The notes under the pieces: generated by a model
What the model was told of the DNA's origin: nothing
Seen by the model: only the letters and a program-made list of their open reading frames with translations
The model's database searches: none
Source of the DNA: Sunxiuqinia sp963677175
GTDB taxonomy: Bacteria > Bacteroidota > Bacteroidia > Bacteroidales > Prolixibacteraceae
Assembly (NCBI GenBank): GCA_963677175.2
Contig: CAXXES010000006.1
Span: 806,001 to 870,000, forward strand
Reading direction: 5' to 3'
DNA: 64,000 bases
Shown: one piece after another, positions 8,360 to 17,870 of the stretch
Layout: each line of letters starts with the position of its first letter
How positions within the stretch are numbered: the stretch's first letter is position 1
Program-made: the position numbers and the translations under genes

Positions 8360-10567
8360 TTATTTTACTTCGCGAATGAGCAGGACAACACTTTTCCGGC
8401 CAGCATGAACTTGTGGATTGTATCCAATTTTCATCAAAAATTCTCCACTGAAGACCTGATCGGAATTTAAAGGCGATGAGGTTCCCGGATAAATATTAAC
8501 TTCTTGAATCTGGTAGTTTTTTGCGGTATCAAGTCCTTTAAACCTAATCGGATCCTCACTTTTTTTGTCATATCTGTTGTTGACCAAATAATTAAAAACA
8601 ACACCCTCGCTCTTTTCCAGATTCACAAACATCAATGACGCAAAATCGTTCTCTTTTGGATCTGCTAAGCGATATAAATCTCCGTGCCAAACCGTTTCTT
8701 TTAATTTATCATAAGTTTCAACTGCCTGCTGACAGAAGCGCAATTCTTCATCGGGCAGCTCACCAATGACGATATCAAATCCAAGTTTCCCCATCATGGC
8801 TACGTCCACTTTGTATTTTAAAGATTGCTTGCCCCAGTCAGTGACGTGATTGGAAGTACTGATTGCTGGATAGAAATAGGAGTACTCCCATTGCATAAAT
8901 ACGCGTTCCAAAGGATCGGTGTTATCGCTCGGCCAAAACTCAGTAAAATATTGCAAAGCTGCGTAATCCACGCGTCCGCCACCACCCGAGCACAGCATCA
9001 TTGGTACGGTTGGATATTTATCACGAATTCGCTCCAATACATTATAGAGGCCTCTCACATAATCAATGTACAAGTGCGTTTGTTCCTTCAGGTGACTCGA
9101 ATAGGCGTTATAAATTACAGCGTTACAATCCCACTTAATGTAGGCTAAATCAGGATTCTCTACAAAAAGATCATCCACCACTTTGAAAACAAAATCCTGT
9201 ACTTCGGGATTACTCAAGTCCAATACCAATTGATTGCGAAAATAGTGTTCATCGCGTTTTGGCTGCTTAATGACCCAATCAGGATGTTCATGATACAAAC
9301 TACTTTCCGGATTCACCATCTCGGGTTCGACCCAGATCCCGAATTTTACACCATTTTTTGTCGCCTCTTCAACCAAAGAGGAAACGCCATTGGGTAATTT
9401 TTTACGATTTGCTTGCCAGTCGCCAAGTCCAGCATCATCGTTGTTTCGGGGATATTCATTTCCAAACCAGCCGTCATCCAACAGGAACAGGTCAACCCCC
9501 AACTTCTTGGTATCTTTTAACAACGAAAACAACTTCTGCTCATCAAAGTCAAAATAAGTTGCTTCCCAATTATTAAGCAGGGTTAAACGATCGCCTTTGC
9601 CATCCAATAGTTTATAATTGCGTGCCCAAGAGTGTAATTTACGGCTTGCTTCACCTTTCCCATTGTGGGAAAGAACGTATAAAAATGCAGGAGTTTTAAA
9701 TTCCTGTTTTGCGGGAAGCTTGTATTCCGAAGCATAATTGTTCATCCCCGCAATGATCCGCAGGTTGTCTTGTGGATCCAACTCCATTTCAATCTTGAAA
9801 TTTCCGCTCCATTCCAAAGCTCCATACAAAACTGTTCCTTCATCCTCATTCGCCGGTTGATCGAATGATACCATAAACACCGAAGGCTGAAACAAATTAG
9901 CCCGTGTCCCCAGTTTTGAATCAATTGTTTTTATTCCATGGGTTAACTTTGATTCTTCAGGCTGCATTTCCTTGGCCCAATCCCCATAGTATTGTGTCAA
10001 GTAAAATTCTTTCCCTTTGAGGCTTAAGTTTGCTGATGCAAACTTATGCAATACGACAGGCTTCTTTTCCTGATGACTGATCACTGCCCATTGTTCAACC
10101 ACACCCTCCTTGAAATAAGATTGATAAAATAGCTCTACCTGAACCGGATAAACGCGGTCTTTCATAGTCACCTTCAACAGAGAAACGTTGGCATCAATCG
10201 TTTCGGTCTGATGATTCACATACTCTAAATCAAGCGATTGATTTCCATCTGAATGGGTTAGCCGAATAGCTGGCTCAAGCAAATTCCTGCTTCCAGCCGA
10301 GGTATATGCCGAATTATATACGCCAGTATAGTCCGTTGCTTGTTTATACTGTTCTGAAATGTGTGTGTATTCTGAATCTCTTGAAAGTTTTTCTCCGAAA
10401 TATATCATCCTCAGATCATTGCTTTGGTCAACCTGAAAAACCATTGCGTTCTGACTTGTCTCGACAGAAATAATCTGGGCCTGGATTCCGGAAACTATAA
10501 AAAGAAACAAAAGGTAAAATAACAGGCTTCTAAAAAGCCTTGGAATAAAACGATTAATGTTGTCCAT
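8360..10567 (-). CDS. GH36 alpha-galactosidase, exported
   Basis: 735 aa, a typical GH36 length, with a Sec signal peptide (membrane stretch about 13-30, cleavage near GIQAQ). It has an N-terminal beta-supersandwich (about 35-325), a TIM barrel (about 330-640) and a C-terminal beta domain. Signatures: FLLDDGWFG, GDWQANRKKLP, FGIWVEPEMVNP, and YIKWDCN with nucleophile Asp480; the acid/base Asp548 is in WPSDNTDP. Positions match those of characterised bacterial GH36 enzymes closely. It hydrolyses terminal alpha-1,6-galactose from raffinose-type sugars or galactomannan side chains. It is first of the three glycosidase genes after susD, spaced by 7 bp from the GH97 gene. Confidence 0.95.
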   Translation of the reverse strand: MDNINRFIPRLFRSLLFYLLFLFIVSGIQAQIISVETSQNAMVFQVDQSNDLRMIYFGEKLSRDSEYTHISEQYKQATDYTGVYNSAYTSAGSRNLLEPAIRLTHSDGNQSLDLEYVNHQTETIDANVSLLKVTMKDRVYPVQVELFYQSYFKEGVVEQWAVISHQEKKPVVLHKFASANLSLKGKEFYLTQYYGDWAKEMQPEESKLTHGIKTIDSKLGTRANLFQPSVFMVSFDQPANEDEGTVLYGALEWSGNFKIEMELDPQDNLRIIAGMNNYASEYKLPAKQEFKTPAFLYVLSHNGKGEASRKLHSWARNYKLLDGKGDRLTLLNNWEATYFDFDEQKLFSLLKDTKKLGVDLFLLDDGWFGNEYPRNNDDAGLGDWQANRKKLPNGVSSLVEEATKNGVKFGIWVEPEMVNPESSLYHEHPDWVIKQPKRDEHYFRNQLVLDLSNPEVQDFVFKVVDDLFVENPDLAYIKWDCNAVIYNAYSSHLKEQTHLYIDYVRGLYNVLERIRDKYPTVPMMLCSGGGGRVDYAALQYFTEFWPSDNTDPLERVFMQWEYSYFYPAISTSNHVTDWGKQSLKYKVDVAMMGKLGFDIVIGELPDEELRFCQQAVETYDKLKETVWHGDLYRLADPKENDFASLMFVNLEKSEGVVFNYLVNNRYDKKSEDPIRFKGLDTAKNYQIQEVNIYPGTSSPLNSDQVFSGEFLMKIGYNPQVHAGRKSVVLLIREVK

Positions 10568-10579
10568 GAAGTTTGTTTT

Positions 10580-10752
10580 TACATTATGTAATACCTTTTC
10601 AAATCATCCACCGTGGAATACCAAGCCTGTTGCATCTGGTGCAGAATGATGAAGCTACCAGGATAGTCCATTCCATAATTATCTGCCAGTTTTGGTCGGT
10701 AGCAGTTAAAGAAAAGATAAGGGTGTCCTGCTTTGACCAAGACACCCTTCAA
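10580..10752 (-). pseudogene. Unrecognised coding-like fragment between susD and GH36
   Basis: An open minus-strand frame of about 57 codons, without an ATG, ends in TAA at 10582-10580. Its translation looks like genuine protein: GHPYLFFNCYRPKLADNYG, then MDYPGSFIILHQMQQAW, then YSTVDDLKRYYIM and stop. It is rich in aromatic residues and ordered like the C-terminal end of a larger enzyme. It could be the stump of a gene lost between susD and the GH36 gene, or a short gene using TTG near 10747. I do not recognise the family. Confidence 0.4.
10719..10749 (-). terminator. Stem-loop just after susD (attenuator or processing site)
   Basis: A perfect 9-bp stem AAGGGTGTC / GACACCCTT with a 13-nt loop, 9 bp after the susD stop, followed on the minus strand by ATCTTTTCTTT. 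It may reduce read-through from susCD into the glycosidase genes or protect the susCD mRNA 3' end. Confidence 0.5.
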
Positions 10753-10757
10753 GATAA

Positions 10758-12263
10758 TTAATACCCAGGATTCTGGTCTTCCTCGTTTATTAATTCATTT
10801 TGTTTAATCTCTGATTCCGGAATTGGATAAAGGTTGTGGAACTCCGAAATCATGCCCTCTTCTTTCGCCCATGGATTACGTTCTTTCACCAACTGCACCA
10901 GTTTTCCGGTACGAATCAAATCGATGCGTCTCCATCCCTCGAATCCAAGCTCCCGCATCCTCTCGTCCAAAATCCGAGTTCGGAACTCGTCCTGAGACAT
11001 ACCCGTCGACCATGCATGCTCCGGAGGCAAGGTTCCACCAAACGCTCTGGTTCTTACAGTTGTGTTAACCAGTTCAACAGCGGCTGATGTTTGTCCCAAT
11101 TCATTAAAACACTCAGCTTTAGAGAGTAGAACATCCGAAAGGCGAAGAAAGTAAATCAAACCACCTGAATACCAAAAATTTTGTACTCCCTGTGTGCGAA
11201 TGTCTTCAAACTTTTTGGTGTGAGGACCTAACTCGTCAGCTTGTCCAGTCCAGGTAATTTGCGGTTCTCTCCCATCAGGCAAGGTGAAATCATAACGGAT
11301 TGAGGCATTCATCCTAGTATCGCCTGGCTCCCATATACCGCCATCGGACACATTTTCCGCATAATAGTCAGTCGGCATGCAAAGATCATACCCCCCAAAA
11401 TAGGTGTTAGCATCAAGGTCCGCTACGGCTCTCGAGCCGGCATGATGTTGAACCATGTTATTATCAGGCCATACATTTGTAAACTGGAAAGCGTAAATAA
11501 TTTCAGAGCTATTTTGGTTTGTTGTGGTGTTAAATAACTCCCCATAATTACTCAACAGTGAATAATTTGGAATCACCATGTCAAAATAATCTTTCGCCTT
11601 TTCAAAATCACGTAGCCCTGTACCTTCAGGAGCACTCATATAAATCTTGCCAAGCAGTGCTTGTGCCGCAGCTTTTGTAGGAAGCTTCTTGTCCTCCTGT
11701 GTACTTGGTAAATTACTGGCTGCGTATTCAATATCCTTAATAATGAACTCAAAGACATCTTTCATGGGCTGTCTGGATTCTCTCATGTCATCCAAGTCAA
11801 TAATTGGAATTGGTCCCCAGTACATCGCCAATTCATAGTTCACAACTCCACGAATAAATGACGCCTCGGCTTTCAACGTTTCAGATGTAGCATATTTGGC
11901 TGCTTTTGCTGCAGCACTCACTATTGGCCATCTCCGATTCCACTGTTCGACTAAAACAGAATTTGAAGCATTGAGGGCCCCGTTATACTTGTCTAAAGCT
12001 GCCTGCGTGTTATTCTCTCGAATCTGCTGCCCACCTTGCTTGCCCTCGTCTGTACCCATGGTGTACATATATAGTGCCCGCCGGTCACTTCTCGTCGCCC
12101 GCCATTGCGTGTACAAGCCTGAAATTAATAGCTCAATATTTTCTTCGTCGCCATACACCTCTTCCTCTGTTAGCTGTGTCTTTGGCTCCTCTGTTAGAAA
12201 GTCTTCGCAAGAGCTAAACAATAAAGCCCCTAACAATATGCTTAGATAATATATTTTTTTCAT
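10758..12263 (-). CDS. SusD/RagB-family surface glycan-binding lipoprotein
   Basis: 501 aa. A lipoprotein signal has lipobox LLFSSC (Cys19) followed by EDF, which fits surface export. The SusD fold is shown by the TPR-like N-terminal half (FLTEEPKTQLTEEEVYGDEE; IRGVVNYELAMYWGPIPII; AAAQALLGKIYMS) and the C-terminal block (FLRLSDVLLSKAECFNELGQ; RILDERMRELGFEGWRRIDL; LYPIPESEIKQN, ending NPGY). It forms the lid of the SusC channel encoded 35 bp upstream. Substrate is inferred as alpha-galactosides from the enzymes that follow. Confidence 0.97.
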   Translation of the reverse strand: MKKIYYLSILLGALLFSSCEDFLTEEPKTQLTEEEVYGDEENIELLISGLYTQWRATRSDRRALYMYTMGTDEGKQGGQQIRENNTQAALDKYNGALNASNSVLVEQWNRRWPIVSAAAKAAKYATSETLKAEASFIRGVVNYELAMYWGPIPIIDLDDMRESRQPMKDVFEFIIKDIEYAASNLPSTQEDKKLPTKAAAQALLGKIYMSAPEGTGLRDFEKAKDYFDMVIPNYSLLSNYGELFNTTTNQNSSEIIYAFQFTNVWPDNNMVQHHAGSRAVADLDANTYFGGYDLCMPTDYYAENVSDGGIWEPGDTRMNASIRYDFTLPDGREPQITWTGQADELGPHTKKFEDIRTQGVQNFWYSGGLIYFLRLSDVLLSKAECFNELGQTSAAVELVNTTVRTRAFGGTLPPEHAWSTGMSQDEFRTRILDERMRELGFEGWRRIDLIRTGKLVQLVKERNPWAKEEGMISEFHNLYPIPESEIKQNELINEEDQNPGY

Positions 12264-12298
12264 TTTGTAGTATTTAAATGTTACTAATCAGAACTAGC

Positions 12299-15200
12299 CT
12301 AGAAACTAAAATTTAAGCCTAAAACAAACATTCTTGCGGTTGGATACCAATCTCCATTTTCTGGATCATATCCCTTGTATTTTGTTAGGCAAAATAAATT
12401 ACTCCCCGTTGTATATACTCTGAAGTCTTTCATTCCTACCTTTTGAGCCACACTTCCCGGCAGATCATAAGCCAAGGTCAATGTCGATAACCTTAAGAAT
12501 GATGCATCTTGTAATGCCCAAGAGGTTTCTCCAGCAGAAAAGCGAATCGAATTATCGTAAGTTGCTCTTGGAATATTCGTATTTGGATTCTCTGGAGTCC
12601 AACGATCCAACATGTCTTTATGCGCTGAACTATAACCTGTTCCATTCATCAGTCCCTCATACAAGCTGCCAATAGCCTTAGCCCCGGAAGAATAATTAAA
12701 AACGGCGTTAAGTGACAAGTTTTTATATGCTAATCGAGTCGAGAAACCTCCATAAAACTTTGGATCACTCTTGCCGACAATCACACGGTCATCCTCGTCG
12801 ATTATTCCATGTCCCTCTTCACCAGCTTGTTGTTGATCTTTAGGCAAAATATCTCCTGGTTCCAATGTTTTTCCAGGCAGGGTAAGAGAATTAACGTAGT
12901 CCATATCCTCTTCCTGAATAATCCTGTCAAATTCCCACATATAAATCGTATTCAGCGACTCGCCCAAGAAGAAGTTCCCTGTTCTTTGTATTTCAGTTCC
13001 AGTAAAGCCTCCGAAATTATAAATGGCATCAATATCTCCATATAACTGGGTCACCTCATTTTTGTCAAATGAAATATTCGCTGCGACATTCCACTTAAAG
13101 TCATCTTGATCAATTACGTCTGCATTTAAAGAGAACTCAAACCCTTGGTTGGTCATTTCACCAATATTTTCAATTGCTGAACCATAACCTGTCAAGGTTG
13201 AAAGCGTACGACGCATTAGCAAGTTCGAGTTAACGATATTGAAATACTCTGCCGTCATTTGTATCCGGCTGTCAAGCACGCCAAGATCCAACCCGATATT
13301 CATTTGCGATTGCTTCTCCCAAGTCAAAGCAGAAGTTCCTCGTAATCCTGTAGAATTGAATGATACCTTACCATCTGAATAGGATGGGTTGTAGAGGCTT
13401 AAAAATGCGTAGTCCGGAATACTTTGATTACCCACAGAACCATAGCCAAAGCGTAGCTTTGCCAAGTCAAAAAGACTTTGTCCACTCATGAAATTTTCAT
13501 TAGCCATATTCCAGGCTAGTGCTACCGAGGGAAATAATCCCCATTTGTGACCTTCGTTAAACTTGGACGACCCGTCATATCGTGCGGTTACGGTAGCATA
13601 ATATCTACCATCATAACTATAGTTTAAGCGCCCCAAGTATGACATTAGAGTTGACGTAACTTGATTGGAACCTAAGTTGAAGTTTTCTTTTCCAAAAGCA
13701 GCTCCCAAATTGAAATAACCAAAGTCATCAACCGGATAATCCTGTGCTGTAACATTGGTGTACTTAAACATATTCTGGCTAAGGCTGGTACTAACCAATG
13801 CGGTCAAGAAATGCTTATTAAACTTCATATCATAAGTTGCCGAATTATCCCATTGGTAGTTAAACGCATGATCCAGGTTATGAATGGCAATTCCGCGATA
13901 GGAATTTCTTAATGCCTGCTGAATATCACTCGGTGTATATTCATAGTATTCCTGATCAATCAGGTCAACGGAAAATGAAGTCCTAACATTTAGCCCTTCG
14001 ATTGGACTAATATTCAAGTAATTTGATGAAAATATACGACTCTTGTAAGTGTCCTTATCCAGCGTCAATGTCTTGATTGGATTCTCGCTGTTGATATCCC
14101 AGTTGTTGCCCCATGCCAAATACAAATGCTCATCACTTATGGGCAACAGCGGGTTAGCCCCTCTAGCTACGCCAAAGACCTTTCCATCAACCAAGTCATT
14201 TACTGATCTTGAGTAGGAAGTATTTGTCCCAACTTTCAACCAGCTTTTTACATTTTGTTCGAGGTTTACCCGGCCAGAATATTTCTTATAGTTTGAACTT
14301 TTAACAATTCCTTCCTGATCGGTATAACCAAAACTCAGATAGTAATTTCCCTTATCTGATCCGCCCGACATACTGAGGTTATGATTTTGCTGAAATGCAG
14401 CCCTGGTAACTTCATCAAGCCAATTGTAACTTTCACCATTGTTATAGCTTTCAATCTCATAATCAGCAAACCACAATTTTCCGTCAGCCAACAATTCATC
14501 ATCGATAAAATCTTGTCGGCTCGCATTGGGATTTAGCGTATAATATGCACCTCCAACTGAAGCTGCATTTTCAAGGGCATCGATCCTCAGTTCAAACATA
14601 TCTTTGGCACCTAACGTGAGTGATTCATTGGTGAATTCCTGAACTCCGAACCATCCGTCGTAAGTTAGTTTACCTTCTCCGCTTTTCCCCTTCTTTGTTG
14701 TGATAATCACGACACCATTGGCCCCTCTTGATCCATAAAGAGCTGTTGACGATGCATCTTTCAATACATTAATTGATGCCACATCATTCAGGTTGATCAT
14801 ATTAAAGTCACGATCCATAACAATACCATCCACAACATAAATTGGACTTGCCCCGTAGTTCATGGAATTATTTCCCCTGATTTTAATGGACGCATCACTT
14901 CCCGGCTGAGGATTAGATCTGATATATACACCCGCGGCCCGACCTTGCAGTGCCTCATTCACACTTGTTACGGGACGTTCCTTCAGCGTTTCTTCATTTA
15001 CATTGACTGTTGCTCCTGTTAGATCACGCTCCTTAATAGCCGCACCCACCACAATCACTTCATTAATTGAAGTGATATCTGATAACAGCAGCACGTCAAT
15101 ATTCTGACGGTTAGAAATCGAAACTTCCTGTCTTTCAAAGCCAATAAAACTAAAAACCAAAATCGCGTCCCTGGGAGCTTCCAGAGAATAGTTTCCTTGA

Positions 15201-15715
15201 AGATCAGTTATAGTTCCTACTGTTGTTCCTTTAATCACGACATTTACACCTGGAATAGGTTGATTGTCATCACTGGAAACCACTTGTCCGGTTACCGGAA
15301 TCTGTTCACTTTGTTCATTCTGTATTTCAACCTTTGATTTTTCATGCCAGCTTTTCTTCGCCACATTGATAATCTCGTTAATCTGCTTAAATTTCAGATC
15401 CGTCTCAGTTGAAATCACTGAGAGGATGTCGTAAATACTCGCATTGTTTTTATCAATGGTAATACGCTGGTTTTTATCGATCGCCCGTTCATCGTACACA
15501 AAGACGTAATCCGTTTTTGATTCAATTAAATTGAATATTTCCCGGATTTTCGCTCCATTGATACTCAAACTTATTCGGACTTCACTGATCGTATCCACCT
15601 TTTTTGCAGACTCCGCCTGCGCATACAAAGCAGAAAATGAGAATACTTGCAGCAATAGAATCGCAAAAATATAGCGAGGTCTATTTACCAATTGTCTTAC
15701 TAAATAATTTTTCAT
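12299..15715 (-). CDS. SusC-family TonB-dependent receptor with STN domain (alpha-galactoside locus)
   Basis: 1138 aa, full length. The signal peptide ends near LYAQ (about residue 32). An STN domain (about 45-115) is followed by a carboxypeptidase-regulatory-like domain (about 140-215, PGVNVVIKGTTVGTITDLQG), a plug (about 225-345, PIYVVDGIVMD; ALYGSRGANGVVIITTKKGK) and a 22-strand-type barrel ending VLGLNFSF. It takes oligosaccharides across the outer membrane using TonB energy. The STN domain signals through the FecR gene 139 bp upstream. It is followed by susD. The start codon overlaps a plus-strand -7 box. Confidence 0.97.
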   Translation of the reverse strand: MKNYLVRQLVNRPRYIFAILLLQVFSFSALYAQAESAKKVDTISEVRISLSINGAKIREIFNLIESKTDYVFVYDERAIDKNQRITIDKNNASIYDILSVISTETDLKFKQINEIINVAKKSWHEKSKVEIQNEQSEQIPVTGQVVSSDDNQPIPGVNVVIKGTTVGTITDLQGNYSLEAPRDAILVFSFIGFERQEVSISNRQNIDVLLLSDITSINEVIVVGAAIKERDLTGATVNVNEETLKERPVTSVNEALQGRAAGVYIRSNPQPGSDASIKIRGNNSMNYGASPIYVVDGIVMDRDFNMINLNDVASINVLKDASSTALYGSRGANGVVIITTKKGKSGEGKLTYDGWFGVQEFTNESLTLGAKDMFELRIDALENAASVGGAYYTLNPNASRQDFIDDELLADGKLWFADYEIESYNNGESYNWLDEVTRAAFQQNHNLSMSGGSDKGNYYLSFGYTDQEGIVKSSNYKKYSGRVNLEQNVKSWLKVGTNTSYSRSVNDLVDGKVFGVARGANPLLPISDEHLYLAWGNNWDINSENPIKTLTLDKDTYKSRIFSSNYLNISPIEGLNVRTSFSVDLIDQEYYEYTPSDIQQALRNSYRGIAIHNLDHAFNYQWDNSATYDMKFNKHFLTALVSTSLSQNMFKYTNVTAQDYPVDDFGYFNLGAAFGKENFNLGSNQVTSTLMSYLGRLNYSYDGRYYATVTARYDGSSKFNEGHKWGLFPSVALAWNMANENFMSGQSLFDLAKLRFGYGSVGNQSIPDYAFLSLYNPSYSDGKVSFNSTGLRGTSALTWEKQSQMNIGLDLGVLDSRIQMTAEYFNIVNSNLLMRRTLSTLTGYGSAIENIGEMTNQGFEFSLNADVIDQDDFKWNVAANISFDKNEVTQLYGDIDAIYNFGGFTGTEIQRTGNFFLGESLNTIYMWEFDRIIQEEDMDYVNSLTLPGKTLEPGDILPKDQQQAGEEGHGIIDEDDRVIVGKSDPKFYGGFSTRLAYKNLSLNAVFNYSSGAKAIGSLYEGLMNGTGYSSAHKDMLDRWTPENPNTNIPRATYDNSIRFSAGETSWALQDASFLRLSTLTLAYDLPGSVAQKVGMKDFRVYTTGSNLFCLTKYKGYDPENGDWYPTARMFVLGLNFSF

Positions 15716-15722
15716 ACGTTTG
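15715..15722 (+). promoter_or_regulatory. Antisense -7 box TACGTTTG over the susC start codon (locus B)
   Basis: A perfect TAnnTTTG whose first base is the complement of the A of the susC ATG. A TTG (15692-15694) lies 20 bp upstream, the normal spacing for a Bacteroidota -33/-7 pair. This is the best-formed promoter of the three antisense candidates. Confidence 0.55.
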
Positions 15723-15760
15723 GAATAATTAATTGGTTTTTAATCTGATTAATAAATTGA

Positions 15761-15792
15761 GGCATGATGCTTTCACCTATTCATGCCTTTTT
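15761..15792 (+). terminator. First of two tandem plus-strand terminators
   Basis: Stem GGCATGA (15761-15767) with TCATGCC (15781-15787), a 13-nt loop, then five T. Confidence 0.6.
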
Positions 15793-15797
15793 CTAAG

Positions 15798-15824
15798 CCG
15801 GAGGTCCTAAACTCCGGTTTTTTT
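15798..15824 (+). terminator. Second tandem plus-strand terminator
   Basis: Stem CCGGAG (15798-15803) with CTCCGG (15812-15817), extendable by A-T and G-T pairs, an 8-nt loop, then seven T. It faces fecR, not susC. Confidence 0.75.
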
Positions 15825-15854
15825 GTTAGGATGTATTCATATCCGTTTTTGTGG

Positions 15855-16901
15855 TTAACGTTCCTTAAAGCGCAACTTAACTTGGGTGCCCTGAAGGCTG
15901 TAGTCAATGTTCTCAGCAAAACTGATACTTTCCAACACGACCGCCAGAGGCTTATTTTTAAATTTCCCGTTGACTCTCCATTCATCTCCCGGATCTCCTT
16001 CAACCTCAATTTTCACTCCGTACCAACGCTCAATTTTTTTGACAAAATCGTTAAAATCACTCCCATCAAAGGTTAACTCACCTTCTTGCCAGGACAGATC
16101 GTTATCGCTGGCTTTCATTTTGATAGCATTATCGCTTTTGGCCATCAATTTCTCACCAGGAATCAAAGTAACGGCTGACCAGGCTCCCGAAGCTTCGTTT
16201 CTAATCTCAACTTTTCCTGATTTTAACGCGACAGCCACAATATCCTCATCCTCGTATGCCTTCACGTTGAAAGACGTTCCCAACACTCTGGTCGCAATTC
16301 CTCCGCTTCTAACGACAAAAGGCTTTTCGGGAATGCTCGTCACATCAAAAAAGGCCTCTCCAACAAGCAAAACTTCTCGTTCGGCATGAAAGTGGGAGAG
16401 ATAAGACAACGTACTACCCGAATTCATTATTACCTCGCTACCATCGGGTAGAATAACCGTCTGTTTTTCTCCATATTTCGTTGAAACAGTAAGCATTTCC
16501 GCTTGCGGCTGGATGAGTGAATCATTCACCTTTAAACTAAAGTACCACACCAAACTACCCACCGAAAAAAATAGTAACAGGATGGCAGCAATCCTAGTCC
16601 AGTACCGAGGCGAAGGTATCACTCTGAATTTTGGTTGCTTGTATCGTGGAGAATAGTCTCCTTTTTCAATTTTATCAAAAACACGAGCAAATCGCTCTGC
16701 CGAAGGAGGAATGGAATGAAATTGAATGGAATTTGCTAACAAACAGGCTTGTTCAAGTAATTTTATCTTTTCAGGAAACTGGTCACGCCAATTGCTCCAA
16801 AATTGATCCAATTCAGGTGTAGGGTTCTTAACCCAGCTTATAAACCGATCGTCTTCAAAAAAATCTTCAACCTGTTCAAAACTGTATTCTCGTTTCTTCA
16901 T
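15855..16901 (-). CDS. FecR-family anti-sigma factor (alpha-galactoside locus)
   Basis: 348 aa. The N-terminal cytoplasmic region includes EDFFEDDRFISWVKNPTPE. One membrane segment lies at about 102-122, followed by the periplasmic FecR domain (TVSTKYGEKQTVILPDGSEV; SGSTLSYLSHF; VGEAFFDVTSIPEKPFVVRS; VLGTSFNVKAYEDED) and a C-terminal domain (KKIERWYGVKIEVEGDPG). Predicted to sequester the sigma factor encoded 126 bp upstream and to receive the signal from the STN domain of the SusC encoded downstream. Confidence 0.96.
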   Translation of the reverse strand: MKKREYSFEQVEDFFEDDRFISWVKNPTPELDQFWSNWRDQFPEKIKLLEQACLLANSIQFHSIPPSAERFARVFDKIEKGDYSPRYKQPKFRVIPSPRYWTRIAAILLLFFSVGSLVWYFSLKVNDSLIQPQAEMLTVSTKYGEKQTVILPDGSEVIMNSGSTLSYLSHFHAEREVLLVGEAFFDVTSIPEKPFVVRSGGIATRVLGTSFNVKAYEDEDIVAVALKSGKVEIRNEASGAWSAVTLIPGEKLMAKSDNAIKMKASDNDLSWQEGELTFDGSDFNDFVKKIERWYGVKIEVEGDPGDEWRVNGKFKNKPLAVVLESISFAENIDYSLQGTQVKLRFKER

Positions 16902-17027
16902 ACTTTTCTTGACTGCTTTTATTTTATAAGGAGCAAACCCCTAAAATGACATCAAAAAAAGCAAGATTTTTAATGGAAATTAATCCCACAGCTGATTTTG
17001 AAGGACAAACAGCGTTAAAACATCACT

Positions 17028-17705
17028 TTAAGCGAACACGTTGAAGAAAAAGATGCCCCTAAAGTTTGTTTTCAAACGATCCAGTGCCTTGTAAAAAATA
17101 TTGCGAACAGAACGAACATGATCAAACCCCATGATTTCCCTTATTTCTTCATAAGAGAGTTCTGCGTAAAAAAGATAGTATAAGACTTCTCGCTGCCGAG
17201 TGGTAAGTTGTTCCACTGCTCTCGATAGTTTTAAAAGCTGCTCTTCTTTGAATTGTTTCTCAATCAACAACGCTTCCTCTGGTAATACAATCTCAAAGTC
17301 CCTCTGTCCTTCGGCTGGCCCAAGGGTAACTTTATCCACCCTTTTTCGGTATTCTATAACTCTCCTTTTGAGCGATTTAAACAGGTAAAACTTTATCGAA
17401 GTGTTTTTATTGGTGAGATTTTCTTTGCTTTTTTTTAGATCGATAAAAAGATCCTGCACACAGTCTTCGATCAGCTGTTCATTTCTGGCAAACTGGCGCC
17501 CATAATTAATTAAGTCGGCAAAATATTTCTGATACATAAAAACGTAAGCCGCTTCGTTACCTTCTTTAAAGGCCAGCCAGACCTCTTGGTCAGACTGATT
17601 TAAAAATTCGTCGAAGTTATCATTCACCACTTCTGATTTATTATTACCAAACCTCTTCCACTTACCAAGAGCGTTCAAACTATGGTTCCCTCCAGACTTG
17701 GACAT
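17028..17705 (-). CDS. ECF sigma factor (alpha-galactoside locus)
   Basis: 225 aa with region 2 (about 45-115, AYVFMYQKYFADLINYGRQF; IEDCVQDLFIDLKK) and region 4 (about 160-215, LTTRQREVLYYLFYAELSYE; EEIREIMGFDHVRSVRNIFY). The first 35 or so residues are a non-conserved extension, so a later start is possible. It sits immediately upstream of its FecR gene and 165 bp downstream of the GH97 gene, on the same strand. Expected to direct transcription of the fecR-susCD-glycosidase genes. Confidence 0.93.
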   Translation of the reverse strand: MSKSGGNHSLNALGKWKRFGNNKSEVVNDNFDEFLNQSDQEVWLAFKEGNEAAYVFMYQKYFADLINYGRQFARNEQLIEDCVQDLFIDLKKSKENLTNKNTSIKFYLFKSLKRRVIEYRKRVDKVTLGPAEGQRDFEIVLPEEALLIEKQFKEEQLLKLSRAVEQLTTRQREVLYYLFYAELSYEEIREIMGFDHVRSVRNIFYKALDRLKTNFRGIFFFNVFA

Positions 17706-17870
17706 ATAGGTTGGTTAAGTTCCCGAATATAGATAAATATTGACCCTTTCCAAAATTACTCATAACAGATCATTTTAGCGTGCATTATATATTATATATA
17801 AGTCGGAAGACTGACTGATAGGTGATCGACCAGCACTTTTCATCTGAAACAATACTTCTCAAAAGTGCAG

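Larger units (their letters stand above)
15729..15824 (+). ncRNA. Candidate cis-antisense sRNA of the alpha-galactoside locus
   Basis: Predicted plus-strand RNA of 60-95 nt from the TACGTTTG promoter to one of two tandem intrinsic terminators (ending about 15792 or 15824), lying entirely between susC and fecR. It would pair with the susC leader. Terminators are seen; transcription is inferred by analogy with DonS-type sRNAs. Confidence 0.5.

Noticed and set aside
15907..16389. 160-codon plus-strand frame
   Set aside because: Lies entirely within the antisense of the FecR gene, which has full family motifs.
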